DNA of 49,873 bases from Candidatus Bathyarchaeota archaeon (GTDB taxonomy: Archaea; Thermoproteota; Bathyarchaeia; TCS64). The DNA is taken from assembly GCA_002726865.1 (NCBI GenBank), contig PBSW01000058.1:1-49873 (forward strand). The letters run 5' to 3'. This document shows, one piece after another, positions 41,631 to 49,873 of the stretch. The position numbers and the translations under genes are program-made. Under the pieces are notes generated by a model. That model saw nothing but the letters and a program-made list of their open reading frames with translations, searched no databases and was not told the origin of the DNA. The first letter of the stretch is position 1, and every line of letters starts with the position of its first letter.

Positions 41631-42770
41631 TCAGTTATCTCTCACATTTTCTAATATCTCAGGCAGATCGTTCACCGACAGGGCAACGATGTCAGAACCG
41701 CATGACATGAAGTCGTCTCTTGCCTCCTCAGAACCGTGCACGTTCCCGTGAACCCCAGCGAATAGGAAAGGGGGTTCCCCCGCATTCCTAACCATAAGCC
41801 TATCGGCCATGGTGTCCCCCACATATAAGACCCGATCGTAGGGTTTGAAGGGCTTTGAGGCTTTAAGCAGTGAAAAGGGATGAGGCTTGTGGAGGCCCAC
41901 CATGCCCTTTATCGCCTGGGCCTCGTCGACGGCCTCATACCAGATCCGGGCATCCTCTTTGATCTCATTGATGGATTCCCCGAGGACGTGCATTGCAGTC
42001 GCGGCAAGGCTGCCGGATGAGATGCCCATCCTCGCCCCACCCAGAATCTCCGTGAGCCTCCTAAGGGTTTCATCATTGATTATCACACCTTCATTCTCGA
42101 TAAAGCCGGAACCTTCAGCCCCATATATCCCCTCTATCCCAAAGCTCCGCTCAAATAGCTCTGCCCCAGAGAATATCTCCTCAAAGACTGTGGCTACGAG
42201 TCCCTCACCCACGCCACCCGGATATCCGAGGGTATCCCTGATCTCAGGGTAAACTTGGTTACAAAGCAACCTGTCGACAGCCTCCCAGCCCGTGGAGTCC
42301 AGCTCCTCGGCAAAGATGGTAAGACCCCTGTACAACGTCTTCACCGGAATTTCGGATGCTATTGGGTTTTCCCTAAGATGTTTGAACATCCCAAAAAGGG
42401 TCCCAGATTTTAGTGCCTCTACAGCGACCCTCCTTAGCCTCTTCAGAGAACCCTCCGGGAGCTCAGCCAAGGTCCTTATTGTGAATGCATAGGTAAGAGC
42501 CCAATCGTTGTTGAATCCCCCTGTGCGCTTGTAGACACGGTTGAGCCGTGAATCGTAAAGTTCCTCGGGAACAGCGTAACCAGTCATAGTCTCAACTAGG
42601 GCACTCGTGGTCCTGGCGACGGCCCTGCTGTAGGACTCCCTGACATCAAGGAGGACGCCATCACAGTCGAATACCACCACATCAACCTTTGTCAAGTCCC
42701 TCAGACGATCCTGCCTGATGTAATAGGTCTCCCCTGTGGTGGTTTGAGATTCTACGTATCTAGGTTTCAC
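41631..42770 (-). CDS. Large HAD hydrolase in the his operon, candidate histidinol-phosphatase
   Basis: A 379-residue HAD-superfamily enzyme between hisC and hisB. Motif I VVFDCDGVLLD (Asp 35 and 37), motif II in MGISSGS near 247-253, motif III the Lys of HKPHPFSLL near 294-302, motif IV LYVGDTMADR near 315-324 with metal Asp. The cap between motifs I and II is very large, about 200 residues, predicted helical. Its reading frame overlaps hisC (GTGA) and lies 2 nt from hisB, so it belongs to the pathway. Histidinol-phosphate phosphatase is the step without another candidate in the operon. Small HAD enzymes of similar type are known near or fused to his genes elsewhere. Confidence 0.72.
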   Translation of the reverse strand: MKPRYVESQTTTGETYYIRQDRLRDLTKVDVVVFDCDGVLLDVRESYSRAVARTTSALVETMTGYAVPEELYDSRLNRVYKRTGGFNNDWALTYAFTIRTLAELPEGSLKRLRRVAVEALKSGTLFGMFKHLRENPIASEIPVKTLYRGLTIFAEELDSTGWEAVDRLLCNQVYPEIRDTLGYPGGVGEGLVATVFEEIFSGAELFERSFGIEGIYGAEGSGFIENEGVIINDETLRRLTEILGGARMGISSGSLAATAMHVLGESINEIKEDARIWYEAVDEAQAIKGMVGLHKPHPFSLLKASKPFKPYDRVLYVGDTMADRLMVRNAGEPPFLFAGVHGNVHGSEEARDDFMSCGSDIVALSVNDLPEILENVRDN

Positions 42771-43861
42771 GCTAATACCTCCCTCAGGGCTTCCAAGAAC
42801 ATTGAAGTGATTTCCCGAGGTGCGACGCTAACCCTGAGGCAGTCAGAATAGCCGGAAACATCTCCAATCCTCCTGATGATAACCCCTTTCTCGAGAAGCC
42901 TGTTGTAGACCTCCTCGTAGGGCTTGTTAGTAGTGAAAAGGACGAAGTTAGAGTCAGATGGAAAAGCCTCTACCCCCTCTATCTTTCCAAGGGAGTCCAC
43001 GAGGGCCTCCCGTTCCCGCTTTACCTCCTCGATGGCCTCCAGTACCGCGGCCCTCTCGTCAAGAAGCTTCGCCCCAACCCGTAGCACAAAACTGGGAACG
43101 GAGAATGGCATCAAATACCTCTCAGTCAGAGTGCATGCGAGAACTTTGTTCGTAACCCCATATCCCAACCTCAGGCCGGCGAGGCCGTAGGCCTTCGAAA
43201 AGGTCCTGAGGACAATAAGATTATCTCTTTTGAGGGCCTCCCCGACCAGGGAGTAATTTCCGAACTCAGCATAAGCCTCATCTATGAGGACGAATCCCTC
43301 AAAGCCATTTACGATCTTCATTACCTCCCCCCGATTAAACTGGTTCGAAGTAGGATTGTTGGGGTTACAGAGAACGATGAGGCCTACCCCCTCTGCCTCC
43401 TCTAGCACCATCTCCCCGTCTAACATGAATCTGTTGTCCAAGGAGACAGCCCTAAAGGTCAGACCTTTGATCTTCGCCGTCCGGGGGTACATAGAGAAGG
43501 TTGGGGTGACTGCGAGCACCGTGTCCCCCTGCTTCACGAGACTGGACATTATCAGGTCTATGATCATATCTCCCCCAGATGCCAGAATGATATGGGCGGG
43601 GGAGGCACCGTGGAGGCTCGCGAGTTTCTCGGCGAGTACTGCTTCCTCTCCCCCGGGGTACAACCTAGGGTCTATCTCGGCGGCGGCCTCGGTCAGAACT
43701 CTCTGGAGAGTAGATCGTGGCAGGAAGAGGTTCTCGTTTGCGTTGAGCTTAAGGACCCTGCTGACAGGCAAATTTAGGCGTGCAGCAAGTTCCTCCACGG
43801 GTTCACCTGGTTTATAAATCCCTAGGCGTCTGGATGAGGAAACGAATTCATCCAGGGTCAT
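42767..43861 (-). CDS. hisC: Histidinol-phosphate aminotransferase
   Basis: PLP aminotransferase, fold type I, 364 residues. Seen: LNANENLFLPR near 38-48, LASGGDMIIDLIMSSL, VTPTFSMYP, LCNPNNPTSNQFNRGE near 159-174, VLIDEAYAEF near 190-199 (PLP Asp), the Schiff-base Lys in LRTFSKAYGLAGLRLGYG near 216-233, and DVSGYSDCLRVSV (Arg). It overlaps the hisD end by 4 nt and the HAD start by 4 nt. Confidence 0.95.
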   Translation of the reverse strand: MTLDEFVSSSRRLGIYKPGEPVEELAARLNLPVSRVLKLNANENLFLPRSTLQRVLTEAAAEIDPRLYPGGEEAVLAEKLASLHGASPAHIILASGGDMIIDLIMSSLVKQGDTVLAVTPTFSMYPRTAKIKGLTFRAVSLDNRFMLDGEMVLEEAEGVGLIVLCNPNNPTSNQFNRGEVMKIVNGFEGFVLIDEAYAEFGNYSLVGEALKRDNLIVLRTFSKAYGLAGLRLGYGVTNKVLACTLTERYLMPFSVPSFVLRVGAKLLDERAAVLEAIEEVKREREALVDSLGKIEGVEAFPSDSNFVLFTTNKPYEEVYNRLLEKGVIIRRIGDVSGYSDCLRVSVAPREITSMFLEALREVLA

Positions 43862-45138
43862 TCCTTAAACCTCCCCTCGACAGCAAGGTAGTGATTAGGG
43901 AGTCCCTCCGCATTGGCGAGGGCCTCAACGTTCCCCCTGACTCCGGCGAGCCCTTCCTCCGAGGATTCTACCACAGAGAGGGTTCTTAGGTAGTCTAGCA
44001 CAGTGATTCCAGAGGCAACCTTTCCGTATCCCCCTGTGGGGAGAACGTGGTTGACGCCCATACTGTAATCGGTAGCGGAGACCGGGGAGTATGGCCCCAA
44101 CAGAACGAGCCCAGCACCTGTTACTTTTTCGGCAGCACCTCGGGGGTCATCGGTAAGGATCTCCAGATGTTCTGGGGCGTATCGGTTAGCGAAATTGACG
44201 GCATCATCGATACTCCCTACGATATAGATGAACCCTCTTCGGGATAGGAGCTTTCCAACTTCTTCCCCATCGGGGAGTCTTTCTAGGATCTCAACTAGAG
44301 CCCTTTCAACCTCATCAGCCAAAGCCGTTGAAGTGGTCACAAGGCCGTAGGATCCTCCATTCCCGTGCTCAGCTTGGCTGATGAGATCCAGGGCGATGAG
44401 CCTTGGATCCGCAGTCCCGTCTGCCAAAACAAGGATCTCACTGGGCCCCGCGGGCTTGTCAGTTGCCACAACGCTTGAGACGACCTGCTTGGCAGAGGTC
44501 ACGTATCGATTTCCAGGTCCCACGATCTTGTTAACCTGAGGGATCGTTTCAGTGCCGTACGCCATAGCGGAAATGGCTTGGGCTCCTCCCGCCTTGTAGA
44601 CGGCGTCCACACCGCATATATCAGCGGCCACGAGAGTGAGAGGTGAAGGGTGTCCATCTCGGCGAGGAGGGGTGCATATGATTATCTGATCTACCCCCGC
44701 CACCTTTGCAGGGACCACATTCATCACAAGGGAGCTCGGGTACTCCGCTTTCCCCCCAGGGACGTAGCAGCCCACGCTGTGGAGGGGGCGGACGGTGCAC
44801 TGGATGCTGACGCCCTCTAGTTGTAGCTTAAAGGAGAGTAAGCTTAAGCGTTTAGTCTCCACGGTCTCGAGCCTCCGCTTCAACTCCTTCAGAGCAGCGA
44901 TCTGCTCTGTTGTTACAGACTCATATGCGTCAAGGATCTCCTCATGCTTCACCCTTAGCTCGTCAATCGCTACGTTGTCAAATTTTCGTGTATACTCCTT
45001 GATGGCCTTATCGCCCCTAATCCGCACGTCCTCCACGATGGATTCTACATAGAGTTGGAGCTGACGGTCTGTGGCCTCGATATTTGGCCATCGCTTCACA
45101 AGAAGCTCTTGGGGGATATTGGAATATCTCCCCATCAT
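43858..45138 (-). CDS. hisD: Histidinol dehydrogenase
   Basis: Zinc NAD enzyme doing the last two oxidations to histidine. Seen: GCYVPGGKAEYPSSLVMN, ICTPPRRDG, KAGGAQAISAMAYGTETIP, VGPGNRYVTSAKQ, DKPAGPSEILVLAD, QAEHGNGG (here the usual H pair is kept as EHG), YAPEHLEI and the final GVNHVLPTGGYGKVASG. An open frame to 45282 overlaps hisG; the ATG at 45138 overlaps the hisG stop (ATGA) and gives 426 residues, the normal size. Confidence 0.96.
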   Translation of the reverse strand: MMGRYSNIPQELLVKRWPNIEATDRQLQLYVESIVEDVRIRGDKAIKEYTRKFDNVAIDELRVKHEEILDAYESVTTEQIAALKELKRRLETVETKRLSLLSFKLQLEGVSIQCTVRPLHSVGCYVPGGKAEYPSSLVMNVVPAKVAGVDQIIICTPPRRDGHPSPLTLVAADICGVDAVYKAGGAQAISAMAYGTETIPQVNKIVGPGNRYVTSAKQVVSSVVATDKPAGPSEILVLADGTADPRLIALDLISQAEHGNGGSYGLVTTSTALADEVERALVEILERLPDGEEVGKLLSRRGFIYIVGSIDDAVNFANRYAPEHLEILTDDPRGAAEKVTGAGLVLLGPYSPVSATDYSMGVNHVLPTGGYGKVASGITVLDYLRTLSVVESSEEGLAGVRGNVEALANAEGLPNHYLAVEGRFKE

Positions 45139-46118
45139 TTTTGGCTGTTCTCCAACATTATCTCTTCGAGAGGGAGCACTTGTCGGGGTTCGTGGACCAC
45201 GATGCCCTGGGAAAGAACCCGGAGAATTGGAAGGATCTCTAGGAATTTCTTTTTGTCGATGATTGTGTTGATAGCGCACCATTCTGGATCGGAGAGATCA
45301 CTGATAGTGGGGCGCTTCAGGGCGGGCAACTTCTCTAGAAGCTCTTCCAAGTTGGTCTTCTTCACGTTGGCGAATACGTGGAGCTTCTTGGATCCGTCCA
45401 CAGCCCCCTTTATGAGGGTGAGGATGTCCATGATCTTCTCCCTCTTGGAGGGGTCCTTCAGGGCCCGTTTATTGGCAATTAGGAGGGCACTTGTGTCCAT
45501 GACTTTCTCAATGATCTTAAGACTATTCTGCTCTAGGCTTGTCCCAGTGTCTACCACCTCTATGATAGCGTCGGCGTCCTCAGGGGGCTTCGCCTCTGTG
45601 GCCCCGAAGCTAAGATAGATGGCGACTGCCTCGTTTTCCCCGACCCTCCACCAAGGACTCACCACCAAGGGATCGGCGTTGCCATAGGCCTCCCTGTAGA
45701 CAGGGTTTGCCTTGATGTAGTCCTTCGCGGCGTTGAGGTACTCCGATGATATCCGGAGGGTCTCTCCGCGCTCCATTTTCTTCCGTAGGAGGTCCGAGAG
45801 GCTGTTAACATCGGTCCAAGATTTTGGCACGGCTACAACGAGACGCACCCTGCTATACTCCAAATCCAGGAGGATCTCAACGTCGGCCCTGTTCTCGGCG
45901 ATCCAGTCCTTCCCGCTGATGCCGATATCCTGGACTCCCTCATTGACGAATGTGGGGATCTCCTGAGGCCTCAGGACCTTGAGCTCTATGCCGAGGTCGT
46001 TGATGCTGGGTCTATAGGTCCGCTTGAGGTCGCTAATCTGATAGCCTGCCCTCTCAAGCATCTTCAGAGTGTCACCCTCAAGGTGCCCCTTAGGAATTGC
46101 AAACTTCACTTTTGTCAT
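45135..46118 (-). CDS. hisG: ATP phosphoribosyltransferase
   Basis: First step of histidine synthesis: ATP plus PRPP to PR-ATP. KFAIPKGHLEGDTLKMLERA start, VLRPQEIPTFVNEGVQDIG, GKDWIAEN, LVVAVPKSW, ISSEYLNAAKDYI, IIEVVDTGTSLEQNSL near 195-210 (the PRPP loop). About 327 residues: a long form with a C-terminal regulatory ACT-like part, slightly extended, so no HisZ partner is needed and histidine feedback is plausible. The frame is open to 46160 but ATG 46118 is the natural start, with a GGTGA element 9 nt upstream. First gene of the operon. Confidence 0.95.
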   Translation of the reverse strand: MTKVKFAIPKGHLEGDTLKMLERAGYQISDLKRTYRPSINDLGIELKVLRPQEIPTFVNEGVQDIGISGKDWIAENRADVEILLDLEYSRVRLVVAVPKSWTDVNSLSDLLRKKMERGETLRISSEYLNAAKDYIKANPVYREAYGNADPLVVSPWWRVGENEAVAIYLSFGATEAKPPEDADAIIEVVDTGTSLEQNSLKIIEKVMDTSALLIANKRALKDPSKREKIMDILTLIKGAVDGSKKLHVFANVKKTNLEELLEKLPALKRPTISDLSDPEWCAINTIIDKKKFLEILPILRVLSQGIVVHEPRQVLPLEEIMLENSQK

Positions 46119-46742
46119 TGTTATTTCACCGCATATAGAAGTGGGAGAACCAAAAGGCACAGAATCCGCTGGATTACTAAGTTGCTTAGAATCGTCAAGG
46201 CGGATTCGAGGGTCAAAAGGAGATTGCTACCATCACTGATGAATGCAAGCGCCCCTAGTGAACGTACTCCCTCATTTTCTCCACTTCCTAATCTTCGAGG
46301 CATTCAAATAAAAATCTTTCTTTTCCCTAGTAAAGAGGTATATGACACTCAAAGGAGCTTGGTTGGAAATAGAGCGAATACATACTTGGGCTCCGTTTGA
46401 GTCCGCGTTGGAATAATAGGGTATAGGACCCCAACTACTTGATGCCCTTCTCTAGGATGCTGGGCTTTTCCTGGATATATGAAGTACATTAAGGTGCGCG
46501 CGGTGAAACTTGCAGTAAGACCGACTGCAATGTGTACTAATAGCGTGGTGAGTTAATGGGCTTTGTGTAGAACGTAAGCTAGATGCATAAGGGTTTGAGG
46601 AAGGAGAATGTCTCTTTGTAGGGGGCATCCGCGCTGAACTTTGTTTGAACTCGAGAAAGTCGGTTTAATAAGGTATACGACGCCAAATAGAAGAAAAGGA
46701 AGAATATGTAGAATTCGGAAAAGGAAACAGATACTGTGTAAA
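46119..46742. other. Divergent spacer between hisG and the methyltransferase
   Basis: A/T-rich spacer with both promoters. For the methyltransferase a TATA-like GGTTTAATAAGG lies at about 46662-46673. A 60-codon minus-strand frame (46121-46303) ends 2 nt before hisG but has no His run or recognised product. No his attenuator is seen. A GCGCGC lies at 46496-46501. Confidence 0.4.
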
Positions 46743-47648
46743 ATGGAAAAATGTAAAATGGAAAAAAACAATAAAGGGACTAAAACAAGTGCGTTTGGGA
46801 TTGGAAAAAGAGAACAACATGATTCATCGAAATTTTATAGTAGTAAATTATATAGGAATGTTAATATAAATGAAGATTTAGAGGAAATTAAAAATATTAT
46901 AGATAGAAAATATTTGGACAGGGTAATATGGGCAGATAGTAGAGATATGAGGTTTTTACCGGATTCTTCTGTTCATTTAATGGTTACTTCTCCACCATAT
47001 AATGTTTCCAAGGAATATGATGATGACCTAAGTCTAGAAGAGTACAAACATTTTTTAAAAGAAGTTTTTTCAGAAACGTTTAGAGTGTTAGTAAATGGAG
47101 GAAGAGCATGTATAAATATTGCAAATGTTGGAAGGAAGCCATACATTCCACTTCATAAATATATAATTGAAATTATGGATGACATAGGATTTATAATGAG
47201 AGGAGAAGTGATATGGAATAAAAGTGCTAGTGCTGGAGTTTCTACAGCATGGGGAAGTTGGAAATCTGCATCAAATCCAGTCCTTCGAGATGTGCATGAA
47301 TATATTTTAATTTATTCTAAAGGAAAGTTAGGTAGAAAAAAGAAAGATAGAAACAATACAATAACTAAAGAACAATTTTTGGACTTTACTAAAAGCATAT
47401 GGTCCTTCCCTGCAACATCAGCAAAAAAACTTGGACATCCTGCACCATTTCCAATTGAATTACCATACAGATGCATCCAACTTTACTCCTTTGAAAACGA
47501 TGTTGTTCTAGACCCTTTTTGTGGAGTAGGTACAACAAATATTGCTGCAATAGTTTCTAACAGACGTCATATCGGCATGGATATTGATCCAAACTATATT
47601 GAAAAAGCCAAAAAACGAATTGAAGAGTTTATTCTTGAACAAAGTTAA
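46743..47648 (+). CDS. Orphan beta-class DNA methyltransferase (N4-cytosine type)
   Basis: A methyltransferase of about 301 residues. The catalytic motif IV is TSPPYN near residue 80, followed much later by the AdoMet motif I DPFCGVGTT near 257, so the order is beta class; SPPY rather than DPPY suggests N4-cytosine. No restriction nuclease is next to it. The gene is visibly A/T-rich, with AGA/ATA codons, unlike its neighbours, a sign of transfer. The start is unclear: the frame is open to 46641, and TGTAAAATGGAAAAA occurs twice in tandem at about 46737-46766, giving ATGs at 46743 and 46758. Alternative: a DNA adenine enzyme. Confidence 0.85.
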   Translation: MEKCKMEKNNKGTKTSAFGIGKREQHDSSKFYSSKLYRNVNINEDLEEIKNIIDRKYLDRVIWADSRDMRFLPDSSVHLMVTSPPYNVSKEYDDDLSLEEYKHFLKEVFSETFRVLVNGGRACINIANVGRKPYIPLHKYIIEIMDDIGFIMRGEVIWNKSASAGVSTAWGSWKSASNPVLRDVHEYILIYSKGKLGRKKKDRNNTITKEQFLDFTKSIWSFPATSAKKLGHPAPFPIELPYRCIQLYSFENDVVLDPFCGVGTTNIAAIVSNRRHIGMDIDPNYIEKAKKRIEEFILEQS

Positions 47649-47935
47649 CAAGGATATAATATTCATTGAAAATACAAGATTAGATTTCGATAAATTAATT
47701 GCGCATGGGACATGCATGCAGCTCCGGTTGGTTTGACGTTTTCACATCACCGAAGGTCTAGGGGTGGATATTGAAGGGTTCAAGTTCTCTGCACTTTTAA
47801 GGACTTTTTAAGGCATTGATGAGTGGTCGTAAGATTTCAGGTCCAAAAATTAAGGATTAGATTGTACCAAGGGTCTTTTACGCGAGTGCGCAAGTAAATT
47901 TAAATTGAAAAAACCCATCTAACCGCATACGTGAG

Positions 47936-48172
47936 TTATTTTTTTTTCTTTACTAGGAATCGGTATTCGTTTAGACCCCGTTCTTCATAGGAGATGAGTT
48001 CTTGACCCGTAGCAATAGCCCATGTTGGAATGTCGGTTATACTACCGGGATCAGTGGTAAGAATTTCAAGCACACGATTAATAGCCATGTTTTTTATTGC
48101 CTGCATAGATTTTAAAATAGGCATGGGACAGGCGAGGCCCCGTGCATCAACTCTCTTATGAACGTTTATCAT
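47936..48172 (-). CDS. TusA-like sulfur carrier protein
   Basis: A 78-residue protein of the TusA/SirA/YedF family, which carries persulfide sulfur. The core VDARGLACPMPILKSMQAI at residues 8-26 has the acceptor Cys in CPMP; the rest fits the two-layer fold (EILTTDPGSITDIPTWA, then a strand ending in FLVKKKK). Acts in sulfur transfer for tRNA thiolation or cofactor synthesis, or with a rhodanese. Same strand as the rhodanese, 75 nt upstream. Spacer 47649-47935 shows no gene. Confidence 0.88.
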   Translation of the reverse strand: MINVHKRVDARGLACPMPILKSMQAIKNMAINRVLEILTTDPGSITDIPTWAIATGQELISYEERGLNEYRFLVKKKK

Positions 48173-48247
48173 TAAGATTGCACTTTATTATTTACTCACG
48201 TGTGTAAAAGTTGTCATAGTTAATCATACTAACCTATTGAAAAAGTT

Positions 48248-48682
48248 CTATTCATCAGCGTTGGACCTAGTAGTGGGATACCCGCATTGATGCCATAAAT
48301 CCGTGCCCCCTTTCAGACTCTTAACATCCGTAAAACCTGCCTCGGTCAATATTTCTACAGCGATCAAAGACATTCCACCTCCAGGGCACATAGTTACAAT
48401 TGTCTTTTCTTTGAAGGATTGAAGATTTTCGAGATATGATGCTAATTCCAACAAAGGGATTGACCTGGCTTGGGGAATATGTCCATAACCCCCACTAAAT
48501 TCCGTAGGAGATCGAATATCGATTAATAGTGGAAGGTAATTAGAATTTAAGAGATTAAATAAATCATAAACACTAATTTCAGACCATTCGGATCTGATCA
48601 ATCCCGAGAAGTGTAAAATTAATTTGAGTATTTTTTTCCAATATATGACTATAGGTTTGAGATGATATTTCGCTACTGACAT
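48248..48682 (-). CDS. Rhodanese-domain sulfurtransferase
   Basis: A 144-residue single rhodanese domain: LLIDIRSPTEFSGGYGHIPQ near 53-72, ARSIPLLELASYL near 73-85, and the active-site loop TMCPGGGMSLIAVEIL near 96-111 with the persulfide Cys. A preceding 35-residue basic, hydrophobic segment could be a membrane anchor or a false start. Loop CPGGGMS differs from the usual CxxGxRS: the Arg is replaced by Met. Its likely partner is the TusA-like protein next to it. Confidence 0.82.
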   Translation of the reverse strand: MSVAKYHLKPIVIYWKKILKLILHFSGLIRSEWSEISVYDLFNLLNSNYLPLLIDIRSPTEFSGGYGHIPQARSIPLLELASYLENLQSFKEKTIVTMCPGGGMSLIAVEILTEAGFTDVKSLKGGTDLWHQCGYPTTRSNADE

Positions 48683-48750
48683 AATCTGACAACCTAAATA
48701 GTGATTATAAATGTTCAGTTTTGGATAATGGCAAAGCGCGTGAGGGGAAT

Positions 48751-49812
48751 TCAGGTAAATTGGAGCATGCGCCCGGGATTTTTCTCAAGTATGGTGTGGA
48801 TTTGCTCATCAGTAATGCATTGCATGCGCATAAGGAGAATAACTGTTGTCAAGATATGGTCATAACCAAATCCGCCGTATTGACGGAGGTCGGTTTTATT
48901 AAATACATCATGAGATATCAGGATTTGATCAAGAAATCCACGATCAATGAGATGCTTGATACATCCGATTCGCTCCCAGTCAGAGAGCCCATACATGAGT
49001 TTATTGGGAAGCTTAATCGGGTTCTGTGATTGACCGAATCTATCGTACTCAATATAACACCCATTCTCAGCCAACTCTAAGGTCAGATCTATGTCATTTC
49101 CGTGTCTATTACCTACATGACTCATTACAGTCCGGTTAATATCCCCTCCATTATCACTAAGAAATTCTATGATCTCAATAGGAGAAGTCTGGCTTTGCCC
49201 TGGATGGATATTCACCGATATTCCTGTTATTTTCTGGGCTCGTGCAACAGCACCCAGCACCTTTACTTCAGTGTCTTTTAAAGGATATGAGCAGCCAATC
49301 TCTCCAAGTATCCCTGCTTTTATCCCGGTATCTCCTACCCCAATGGTTATATCACGCACAATTTCATCTGTTATCTGGTCTTCAGTTTTACTCGCCAGTT
49401 CCGGTGGATGACTTGTCCCCACGTAATATCCTGCTCCCATTATGATGTTAATGCCGGTTGCTCGAGATATGCGTGCCAGTCCCTCTGGATTACGACTGAG
49501 ACCGATGTTCCCTACATCTACAACCGTTCCTCCGCCCTTTTTTTTATAATGATGCAGCTCAGAGATGGCGGACTCTTCGTTCAACAGACTCAAGTTATCA
49601 AGGCAGCTATTTTGATTTCTTTTAATCCAATCGAGATTCTCAATTTTGATTCGGGCATTAGCGAGTTCTTTCTGACTATCTATCTTAGGTTCAACAAACC
49701 TGTAGCTCGTGTCACATAGTAAATGCTCATGGGTCAGAGTAATGCCCATATCCCCTGCGTCAATCGTACCCAGCACAGTCTGGACTTTCCTCGATAGTTT
49801 ATGCCTTGACAT
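48751..49812 (-). CDS. Phosphotriesterase-like lactonase/hydrolase
   Basis: A 353-residue TIM-barrel metal hydrolase of the PTE-like family (lactonases, phosphotriesterases). ITLTHEHLLCD near 24-34 has the HxH pair. GILGEIGCSYPL near 165 carries Glu where classical PTE has the carboxylated Lys, which puts it with the PHP-like branch. SVNIHPGQSQ and SHVGNRHGND supply two further histidines, and ILISHDVFNKTDL the last Asp near 305. All metal sites appear filled. ATG at 49812 is leaderless; the gene is first of a possible PTE-rhodanese-TusA unit. Confidence 0.87.
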   Translation of the reverse strand: MSRHKLSRKVQTVLGTIDAGDMGITLTHEHLLCDTSYRFVEPKIDSQKELANARIKIENLDWIKRNQNSCLDNLSLLNEESAISELHHYKKKGGGTVVDVGNIGLSRNPEGLARISRATGINIIMGAGYYVGTSHPPELASKTEDQITDEIVRDITIGVGDTGIKAGILGEIGCSYPLKDTEVKVLGAVARAQKITGISVNIHPGQSQTSPIEIIEFLSDNGGDINRTVMSHVGNRHGNDIDLTLELAENGCYIEYDRFGQSQNPIKLPNKLMYGLSDWERIGCIKHLIDRGFLDQILISHDVFNKTDLRQYGGFGYDHILTTVILLMRMQCITDEQIHTILEKNPGRMLQFT

Positions 49813-49834
49813 AATTAAACGTAGAAAGTGTTTA

Positions 49835-49842
49835 GATAAAAA
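49835..49842 (-). promoter_or_regulatory. TATA box of the phosphotriesterase-like gene
   Basis: The minus strand reads TTTTTATC centred about 26 nt before the ATG at 49812, so the transcript would be leaderless. Confidence 0.5.
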
Positions 49843-49873
49843 CTATATGAGAAAACATCCAACGGGTAATAAA

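Noticed and set aside
46121..46303. A 60-codon frame just before hisG, possible his leader peptide
   Set aside because: It has no histidine run and no attenuator structure.
1..49873. CRISPR arrays, insertion sequences, rRNA genes or prophage
   Set aside because: I looked for regular repeats, transposase or integrase motifs and rRNA-like sequence and found none.

Overview
The window looks archaeal, most likely from an uncultured mesophilic or moderately thermophilic lineage such as the Bathyarchaeia, though the lineage is inference and cannot be fixed from sequence alone. Reasons: several genes have a TATA-like box about 25-35 nt before the start codon (leaderless style), TTG and GTG starts are frequent, the histidine genes form one long overlapping operon, a membrane GT4 enzyme of the archaeal surface-glycan type is present, and there is a class II tRNA-Leu. 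Gene density is high and most core genes are intact.

Left part (1-18.7 kb): a decayed alpha/beta hydrolase, a creatininase-family amidase, a cupin, a YczE-like membrane protein, an HD protein, a gcvT-gcvH pair followed at once by tRNA-Leu(CAG), a frameshifted nuclease-like gene, an MBL hydrolase, an AbgB-like M20 hydrolase, a HAD phosphatase, an M28 peptidase, a RimK-like ATP-grasp ligase, ndk, a tiny zinc ribbon, nadC-nadA, endonuclease III and an N-acyl-D-amino-acid deacylase. A broken GIY-YIG gene of bacterial type (18.85-19.46 kb) follows.

Middle (19.5-25.2 kb, all minus strand): a surface-glycan cluster. In transcription order it has a MraY/WecA-like phospho-sugar transferase, a small two-helix membrane protein coupled by a 4-nt overlap, a DUF354 GT-B-type transferase, an ATP-grasp ligase, a NodB-like deacetylase and a Gfo/Idh/MocA sugar-nucleotide-type dehydrogenase. 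By analogy it could build a lipid-linked, modified aminosugar.

25.6-38.3 kb: a GNAT-OB fold fusion, then many amide, peptide and sugar-acid catabolic enzymes (AstE/AspA-like, Gfo/Idh/MocA, two amidohydrolases, a variant creatininase, leucyl aminopeptidase, an SDR epimerase overlapping an MBL hydrolase, M20 peptidase). With the left-hand enzymes this suggests a heterotroph living on peptides and amides. Two intergenic stretches hold what look like remnants of dead genes.

38.6-46.1 kb (minus): hisG-hisD-hisC-HAD-hisB-hisH-hisA-hisF-hisI, with junctions overlapping or nearly so. A 379-residue HAD enzyme sits where a histidinol-phosphatase is needed; hisE is absent. Right end (46.6-49.9 kb): an A/T-rich orphan beta-class DNA methyltransferase, then a minus-strand phosphotriesterase-like lactonase, rhodanese and TusA-like sulfur carrier.
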